Assembly (NCBI GenBank): GCA_964593515.1
Contig: CAZQJH010000045.1
Coordinates: 1-11,005, forward strand
Direction: 5' to 3'
Origin: JAXJYR01 sp964593515
GTDB taxonomy: Bacteria; Bacillota_I; Bacilli_A; Erysipelotrichales; Erysipelotrichaceae
DNA length: 11,005 nt
The notes under the pieces were generated by a model. The model made no database searches and was not told where the DNA came from. It saw only the letters and a list, made by a program, of their open reading frames with translations. The position numbers and the translations under genes are program-made. Below, one piece after another: positions 7,190-11,005 of the stretch (its first letter is position 1; every line of letters begins with the position of its first letter).

Positions 7190-8422
7190 ATGATAAAATT
7201 TGTGAAAAAAGTGGTGGATACAACACCAATTGAGGATACAGTATTTGCTATTGTGAAAAAAGCTAAAGCGGATAAAGAAGTTTATGGGGATCAAGTAATT
7301 GATGCGACAATTGGTTCTTTATATGATGAAGAAGGAAAGATTGTAGCTTTTGATACGGTTTTTAATACTTATGATCAGCTTAATAAAGAAGTTAAAGCCG
7401 CTTATGCAGCTAGTTTTGTTGGTAATGAATCATATCGTCAACAAGTATATAACTGGGTTGTTGAAGCAAGTGGATGTAATTTAGCTCATAGTGTGATTGC
7501 AACAGCTGGAGGTACAGGAGCAGTAGCTTTAACGGTAGGAGAAATGTTAGATAGTGGCGAAACTTTAATTATTCCTGAAATTGCTTGGGGTAGTTATCGT
7601 TTAATGGCTACAATGAATCAATTAGCGGTAAAAACATATAGTTTATTTAAAGATAATGGCTTTAATGTGGAAGCTTTTAAAGATGTATGTAGTGAAGTAA
7701 TGGCTAAACAAGGTAAAGTAGTAGCTATTATTAATGATCCTTGTCATAATCCAACTGGTTATTCATTAACTAATGAAGAATGGCAACAAGTTATTGCAGT
7801 TCTAAATGATTTATCAAAACAAGGTCCCGTAGTTTTATTAAATGATATTGCTTATATGGATTTTGCATATGATTTACCACATTCACGTGATTACATGAAA
7901 TGTTTTGATAACATTAGTGAAAATGTATTTATTGTGGTAGCTTTTAGTTGTAGTAAATCATTAACTTCATATGGATTACGCTGTGGGGCAGCTGTTTTAT
8001 TAGGTAAAAATGATGAAATTGTACGTAGTGTTGAAATTGTCTTTGAAAAGGCAGCTAGAGCTACTTGGTCAAATATTCCTAATGCAGCCATGGATAACTT
8101 TACTTTAGTAACTACTAAGCATCAAGAAGCATATTTAAAAGAAAAAGCTTATTATGTTGATTTATTAAAACAACGTAGTAATATCTTCACAAGTGAAGCG
8201 GATGCTTGTGGTTTAAAATATTATCCATATAAAGAAGGTTTCTTTGTAACTTTAGAAATGGATAATGAAACAAGAGATAAATATCATGAATTATTAATGG
8301 CTAATCATATTTTTACGGTTAAAGTTAATAAAGGTATTCGAGTGGCTATTTGTTCACTACCAGTTAAAAAATGTTATGGTTTAGCTCAACAAATGAAGGA
8401 TTTACTAGTAAGTATTTCCTAG
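7190..8422 (+). CDS. PLP-dependent class I aminotransferase, probably aromatic amino acid/aspartate
   Basis: 410 aa. Fold-type I aminotransferase: seen are GGTGA at 107-111 (phosphate-binding turn), NDPCHNPTG at 182-190 with Asn187, LNDIAY with Asp219 and Tyr222, SCSKSLTSYGLRCG with the PLP lysine Lys256 and Arg264, and GIRVAIC with Arg384 as the substrate alpha-carboxylate arginine. It starts 4 nt after pheA, with GAGGA at 7178-7182. Inferred role from context: transamination of phenylpyruvate and 4-hydroxyphenylpyruvate to phenylalanine and tyrosine with glutamate or aspartate as donor. Its sequence style resembles the less-studied bacterial aspartate/aromatic aminotransferases more than the well-known Bacillus PatA type, so specificity is not certain. 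It is very probably functionally tied to pheA. Confidence 0.88.
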   Translation: MIKFVKKVVDTTPIEDTVFAIVKKAKADKEVYGDQVIDATIGSLYDEEGKIVAFDTVFNTYDQLNKEVKAAYAASFVGNESYRQQVYNWVVEASGCNLAHSVIATAGGTGAVALTVGEMLDSGETLIIPEIAWGSYRLMATMNQLAVKTYSLFKDNGFNVEAFKDVCSEVMAKQGKVVAIINDPCHNPTGYSLTNEEWQQVIAVLNDLSKQGPVVLLNDIAYMDFAYDLPHSRDYMKCFDNISENVFIVVAFSCSKSLTSYGLRCGAAVLLGKNDEIVRSVEIVFEKAARATWSNIPNAAMDNFTLVTTKHQEAYLKEKAYYVDLLKQRSNIFTSEADACGLKYYPYKEGFFVTLEMDNETRDKYHELLMANHIFTVKVNKGIRVAICSLPVKKCYGLAQQMKDLLVSIS

Positions 8423-8438
8423 GAAATAGGTGATTAAA

Positions 8439-8837
8439 ATGTTGAAAGATGTAGCATTAAAATATTATCAACAAGGATATAATTGTGCTGAAAGCATAAT
8501 TCATGCAGGTAATGAATATTATGAATTAGGATTACATGAAGATGATATGAAAATGGTAGCTGCTTTTGGTGGTGGAATGCAAATTGGGGATGTTTGTGGA
8601 GCATTAAGTGGAGCATGTTGTGTAATTAGTAGTAAATATGTGGAAAGCAAAGCTCATGAATGTGCCAATTTACGAACAATAACCCAAAAATTAGTTATTG
8701 CTTTTCAAAATAAATTAGGTTCTAGATTATGTGCTAATATTAAAGCAATTCATTTTTCGAAAGAAGTAGGTTGTGCTAATACTGTATGTTTAGCAGCAGA
8801 AGTATTAGAAGAAGTTATTAATCAATTTGAAGCTTAA
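8439..8837 (+). CDS. C_GCAxxG_C_C family Cys-rich protein
   Basis: 132 aa from ATG 8439, with TAGGTGA at 8427-8433 as the ribosome binding site; a GTG at 8430 is in frame but overlaps that site. Seen: GYNCAES with Cys16; FGGGMQIGDVCGALSGACC, containing the family CGAxxG motif with Cys53, followed by Cys60 and Cys61; then Cys98, Cys112 and Cys117. The spaced cysteines match the family usually named after this motif (C_GCAxxG_C_C), proposed to be redox-active or metal-binding, but with no well-established reaction that I know of. No signal peptide or membrane segment, so cytoplasmic. It follows the aminotransferase by 16 nt and probably shares the pheA transcript; no terminator is seen after it. 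A link to aromatic amino acid synthesis is inferred only from position. Confidence 0.85.
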   Translation: MLKDVALKYYQQGYNCAESIIHAGNEYYELGLHEDDMKMVAAFGGGMQIGDVCGALSGACCVISSKYVESKAHECANLRTITQKLVIAFQNKLGSRLCANIKAIHFSKEVGCANTVCLAAEVLEEVINQFEA

Positions 8838-8853
8838 GATTTACTTAAAATGC

Positions 8854-8882
8854 TTGCATTAGAATATAATTTGGCATAGAAT
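8854..8882 (+). promoter_or_regulatory. Candidate promoter of the DUF1292 gene
   Basis: TTGCAT (8854-8859), a 17-base spacer and TAGAAT (8877-8882), 25 nt before the DUF1292 ATG. A perfect TATAAT also occurs at 8865-8870, but it lacks a convincing -35 box upstream. One of the two is likely to drive this gene separately from the pheA operon. Confidence 0.4.
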
Positions 8883-8907
8883 AATGATGTAAATGGAGGA
8901 TATAACA

Positions 8908-9171
8908 ATGGAAGAAAAAAATATTGTAACAATACTAGGTGATAACGACCAAGAATTAGAATTTGAAATCTTAGATGTTATCGAATTCGGTGGTGACCGT
9001 TATGCATGTATTACCCCAAATAACGAAGAAAGCGAAGAAGTAATTATTGTTAAAGTTGTGGGATATGATGATGAAGATACATGCATCGAAGCTGTAGAAG
9101 ATGAAAAAATTATTGATGCGGTTTTTGAAGAATTTCAAGTACGCAATCAAGACATTTTTGATTTCGCCTAA
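8908..9171 (+). CDS. DUF1292 (YrzB-like) acidic protein
   Basis: 87 aa, strongly acidic and cytoplasmic, with no membrane segment. Seen: an N-terminal EEKNIVTILGDNDQELEFEI followed by VIEFGGDRYACITP and EEVIIVKVVGYDDED, the hallmark layout of DUF1292 proteins (small beta-rich proteins of Firmicutes, often near ruvX/yqgF). Function is not known to me. Start at 8908 because GGAGGA at 8895-8900 lies 7 nt upstream; the in-frame ATG at 8893 overlaps that site. Codons such as GAC, ACC and AAC are commoner here than in neighbouring genes, which may point to high expression. Followed directly by a terminator, so it is likely a single-gene unit or the end of readthrough from the pheA operon. Confidence 0.85.
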   Translation: MEEKNIVTILGDNDQELEFEILDVIEFGGDRYACITPNNEESEEVIIVKVVGYDDEDTCIEAVEDEKIIDAVFEEFQVRNQDIFDFA

Positions 9172-9196
9172 AAAGAATCGTTACGATTCTTTTTTT
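9171..9196 (+). terminator. Rho-independent terminator after the DUF1292 gene
   Basis: The stem AAAAGAATCG (9171-9180) pairs with CGATTCTTTT (9184-9193) around a TTA loop, followed by a run of seven T (9190-9196). It begins at the last base of the DUF1292 stop codon and separates it from signal peptidase I, 21 nt further on. Confidence 0.85.
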
Positions 9197-9217
9197 AAGT
9201 AAAGGAAATGATTAAAT

Positions 9218-9841
9218 ATGGAAGAAAAAATTGATGATGTGGTTGAAGAAATAGAAGAAACTAATGAAGAAGAGGATAAAGGTTTTGACCTTAAAGGGGA
9301 AGCAATTGATTTATTAAAAACATTTGTCTTTTGTTTAATCTTTGTTTTAGTTTTAACTAATTTTATTGTGAAACCAGTTCAAGTTGATGGGGATAGTATG
9401 TATCCAACCCTACATGATGGTTCAATGGGGGTTATGAATATTTTCTTAGAAAAAACCGGTGATATTTATCGTGGTGATATCGTTGTTGTTTATAACGAAA
9501 ACGAAAATGAATGTTGGGTAAAAAGAGTTATTGGAATTCCTGGTGATACCATAAGTTGTAAAGATGATGTTGTTTTTTTAAATGGAAAAGCTTTAGTTGA
9601 AGATTATTTAAATCAAGACTATGTTAAAGAACAACGTGCAATGTATGGTTATTTCACAACTGATTTTAATGAAGTAACCTTAAAAGAAGGTGAATATTGG
9701 TTAATGGGAGATAATCGTATTGTTTCACGAGATTCACGCAGTGTGGGAACATTTAAACGTGATCAAATCGTAGGAAAAGATATTTATGTTTTCTACCCAT
9801 TTGACCAAATGAAATTAGCCCGTGGGGCAAATATTGAATAG
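9218..9841 (+). CDS. lepB: Signal peptidase I
   Basis: 207 aa. A membrane-bound serine protease with a Ser/Lys dyad that removes signal peptides from exported proteins on the outer face of the membrane. Seen: an acidic N-terminal extension (1-26), a single transmembrane helix at about 33-51, GDSMYPTL with catalytic Ser60, WVKRVIGIPGD with catalytic Lys102, and MGDNRIVSRDSRSVG at 163-177 (box E). A single anchor and this length are typical of Gram-positive enzymes of the SipS/LepB kind. The ribosome binding site AAAGGA (9201-9206) is 11 nt from the ATG, somewhat far. It is followed 11 nt later by a membrane coiled-coil gene. No clear promoter is seen in the short gap before it, so transcription may come from readthrough or from inside the DUF1292 gene. 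Confidence 0.95.
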   Translation: MEEKIDDVVEEIEETNEEEDKGFDLKGEAIDLLKTFVFCLIFVLVLTNFIVKPVQVDGDSMYPTLHDGSMGVMNIFLEKTGDIYRGDIVVVYNENENECWVKRVIGIPGDTISCKDDVVFLNGKALVEDYLNQDYVKEQRAMYGYFTTDFNEVTLKEGEYWLMGDNRIVSRDSRSVGTFKRDQIVGKDIYVFYPFDQMKLARGANIE

Positions 9842-9852
9842 GAGTAATTGTC

Positions 9853-10791
9853 ATGAAAGATGAAAGAGATATTTTAGATGATGCTTTAAATGAATATGAA
9901 AAAGGTTTAGATTTACATCAACAATTAGAAAAAATGAAACTTGATAAACAACAAGATGAAGTTAAAGATGCTGATTATGAAGTTGAAAGTGAAGTTGAAA
10001 AAACTAAAGTAAATCCAGTAGTAGAAAAAACTATTATCCATGATATGAAAACAACTGACTTCCATCCTGAAGAAGTTGAAGTTGATGATGAGGATGAAGA
10101 AGAAACTACTGATGATGAAAAGAAAAAACAATATATTTTAATTGGTTTAATTGTAGCTTTAGTTGTAGTAATTATTATTGCTTGTGTTATGATCTTCGCA
10201 ACACCAAAACCAGTAACAAATCCTGTAGATGAACCTGATGTTGAAGAGAAACTTGATGATGAAGATAAAGATAAAGATGAAATTGAAGATAATCAAGCAC
10301 AAATAGCATCATTAGAAAAACAATTAGAAACATATAACAAACAAATTAGTGAAAAAGAAACTACTTATAAGAATAATGAAGCTGAAATCGAAAAAAACCA
10401 AAAGAAATTAGATGATTTATTATCTGAAGATAATGTAGATAATAAAAAAGCTAGTGAAGCAGCTGATGCCGCTTTTGAAGCTGCCCAAAAATTAAACAAT
10501 GCGAAAATGGACTTAGATGAAGCTCAAGCTAATTTAGATGCTGATAGTGAAAATGCTGATTTAATTTCAATTCGTGATTCAAAACAAATCGTTTATGAAC
10601 AAGCTAAATTAGCTGCTGATGCAGCTAATGAAACTTCAACATTGTTGAATGGTAATTACGAAACTAAAGTTAAAGAAGTAGAAGATCGCATTAAAGAATT
10701 AGAAGAAGAAAATGAAGATATCACAGCGGCAATTAATGAATTAAAACTTAAAGTAGCCGATTTAGAAGGACAACTAAAAGCATTAAGATAA
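9853..10791 (+). CDS. Single-pass membrane protein with extracellular coiled coil
   Basis: 312 aa; I do not recognise a named family. Seen: a highly charged acidic cytoplasmic region (1-90) with short helices, a KKK flank at 90-92, a transmembrane helix at about 94-117, an acidic linker (125-146) rich in Asp/Glu/Lys, and then a long heptad-like coiled coil (147-312). The coiled coil includes an Ala-rich middle (200-262: AADAAFEAAQKL and later AKLAADAANE) and a leucine-spaced end (275-312). The KKK before the helix favours a cytoplasmic N-terminus and an extracytoplasmic coiled coil. TAGGAG at 9839-9844 overlaps the lepB stop and lies 8 nt from this ATG, so it is co-transcribed with lepB. It could be a structural or scaffold protein of the envelope; a role tied to the signal peptidase is inference from the gene pair. 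Confidence 0.8.
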   Translation: MKDERDILDDALNEYEKGLDLHQQLEKMKLDKQQDEVKDADYEVESEVEKTKVNPVVEKTIIHDMKTTDFHPEEVEVDDEDEEETTDDEKKKQYILIGLIVALVVVIIIACVMIFATPKPVTNPVDEPDVEEKLDDEDKDKDEIEDNQAQIASLEKQLETYNKQISEKETTYKNNEAEIEKNQKKLDDLLSEDNVDNKKASEAADAAFEAAQKLNNAKMDLDEAQANLDADSENADLISIRDSKQIVYEQAKLAADAANETSTLLNGNYETKVKEVEDRIKELEEENEDITAAINELKLKVADLEGQLKALR

Positions 10792-10820
10792 GGTAATAAG
10801 ACACCTTATCTTTTTTCTTT
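10785..10820 (+). terminator. Rho-independent terminator after the lepB operon
   Basis: A 10-bp stem (10785-10794 with 10803-10812; core GATAAGGT/ACCTTATC), an 8-nt loop, and a T-rich tail (10811-10820, TTTTTTCTTT). The stop codon of the coiled-coil gene lies inside the left arm. Confidence 0.88.
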
Positions 10821-10831
10821 AAGGATATAAT

Positions 10832-10860
10832 TTGCTTGATTGATAGGATAATGTTATAAT
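10832..10860 (+). promoter_or_regulatory. Extended -10 promoter of the right-edge gene
   Basis: TTGCTT (10832-10837), a 17-base spacer and a perfect TATAAT (10855-10860) preceded by TGT, which makes an extended -10 (TGnTATAAT). Transcription would start near 10867, about 30 nt before the ATG at 10897. It lies just after the previous terminator, so a new transcription unit begins here. Confidence 0.72.
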
Positions 10861-10896
10861 CAAAAAAGAAGATGAATGTAGAAAGGAAGTGATGAG

Positions 10897-11005
10897 ATGG
10901 AGCGAATATCAAATTTTATTCATCGTAAATTAGATTATTTTAGCTTTGATGAATACTTGATTATCTTTGTACTATGCTCTTTCTTTTTACCTTTTTATTG
11001 TAGCG
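10897..11005 (+). CDS. Partial N-terminus of a probable membrane protein, cut by window edge
   Basis: Only 36 complete codons are visible (MERISNFIHRKLDYFSF, then a hydrophobic run ILIIFVLCSFFLPFY-like from about residue 20). A basic/amphipathic start followed by a long hydrophobic stretch suggests a multi-pass membrane protein. The family cannot be told from this fragment. The start is supported by AAAGGA at 10882-10887, 9 nt upstream, and by the extended -10 promoter before it. The other ATG in the leader, at 10892, is in another frame and soon meets a stop. Confidence 0.6.
   Translation, partial: MERISNFIHRKLDYFSFDEYLIIFVLCSFFLPFYCS

Noticed and set aside
8415..8426. 12-bp palindrome TTTCCTAGGAAA at the aminotransferase stop codon
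   Set aside because: No loop or T-tract, and it overlaps the stop codon and the next ribosome binding site; more likely chance.
8831..8862. Imperfect hairpin (TTAAG/CTTAA and AAGC/GCTT) after the Cys-rich gene, as a terminator
   Set aside because: The paired arms are only 4-5 bp, split by a bulge, and there is no T-run after it.

Overview
The window is AT-rich, densely packed bacterial chromosome with strong AAGGAG/GGAGG ribosome binding sites, sigma-A-like promoters and compact rho-independent terminators. Together with a Gram-positive-style signal peptidase I, a DUF1292 protein and a clostridial-type EPSP synthase and bifunctional PheA, this points to a low-GC Firmicute (Bacillota), most likely Erysipelotrichales or a close relative. 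That placement is an inference from style and gene content, not from a marker gene.

Layout. (1) 38-1698, plus strand: a secreted papain-fold (C10/C39-like) cysteine peptidase followed 23 bp later by a membrane-anchored protein of unknown function. (2) 1707-1740: a perfect 34-nt palindrome acting as a bidirectional terminator between convergent transcription units. (3) 5956 down to 1741, minus strand: a translationally coupled aroB-aroC-aroA-tyrA operon in which every junction overlaps, driven by a promoter at about 5981-6009. (4) 5957-6111: a 155-bp divergent intergenic region with two face-off promoters. (5) 6112-8837, plus strand: pheA (chorismate mutase, prephenate dehydratase and ACT), a class I aminotransferase and a Cys-rich C_GCAxxG_C_C-family protein. 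(6) 8908-9171: a DUF1292 protein with its own terminator. (7) 9218-10791: signal peptidase I and a single-pass membrane coiled-coil protein, then a terminator. (8) From 10897, preceded by a good extended -10 promoter: the start of a probable membrane protein cut by the window edge.

How it works together. The minus-strand operon encodes the common-pathway steps DAHP to dehydroquinate (AroB), shikimate-3-phosphate to EPSP (AroA) and EPSP to chorismate (AroC), plus the tyrosine branch (TyrA). The plus-strand operon encodes the phenylalanine branch (chorismate to phenylpyruvate, PheA) and a transaminase that could finish both phenylalanine and tyrosine. The DAHP synthase, dehydroquinase, shikimate dehydrogenase and shikimate kinase genes are not in this window. 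Most of the window is ordinary metabolism and housekeeping. The least explained parts are the peptidase/membrane-protein pair at the left, the Cys-rich protein inside the phenylalanine operon, and the coiled-coil partner of the signal peptidase. I see no CRISPR array, tRNA, rRNA, insertion sequence, riboswitch or T-box. No gene-free stretch exceeds 300 bases.
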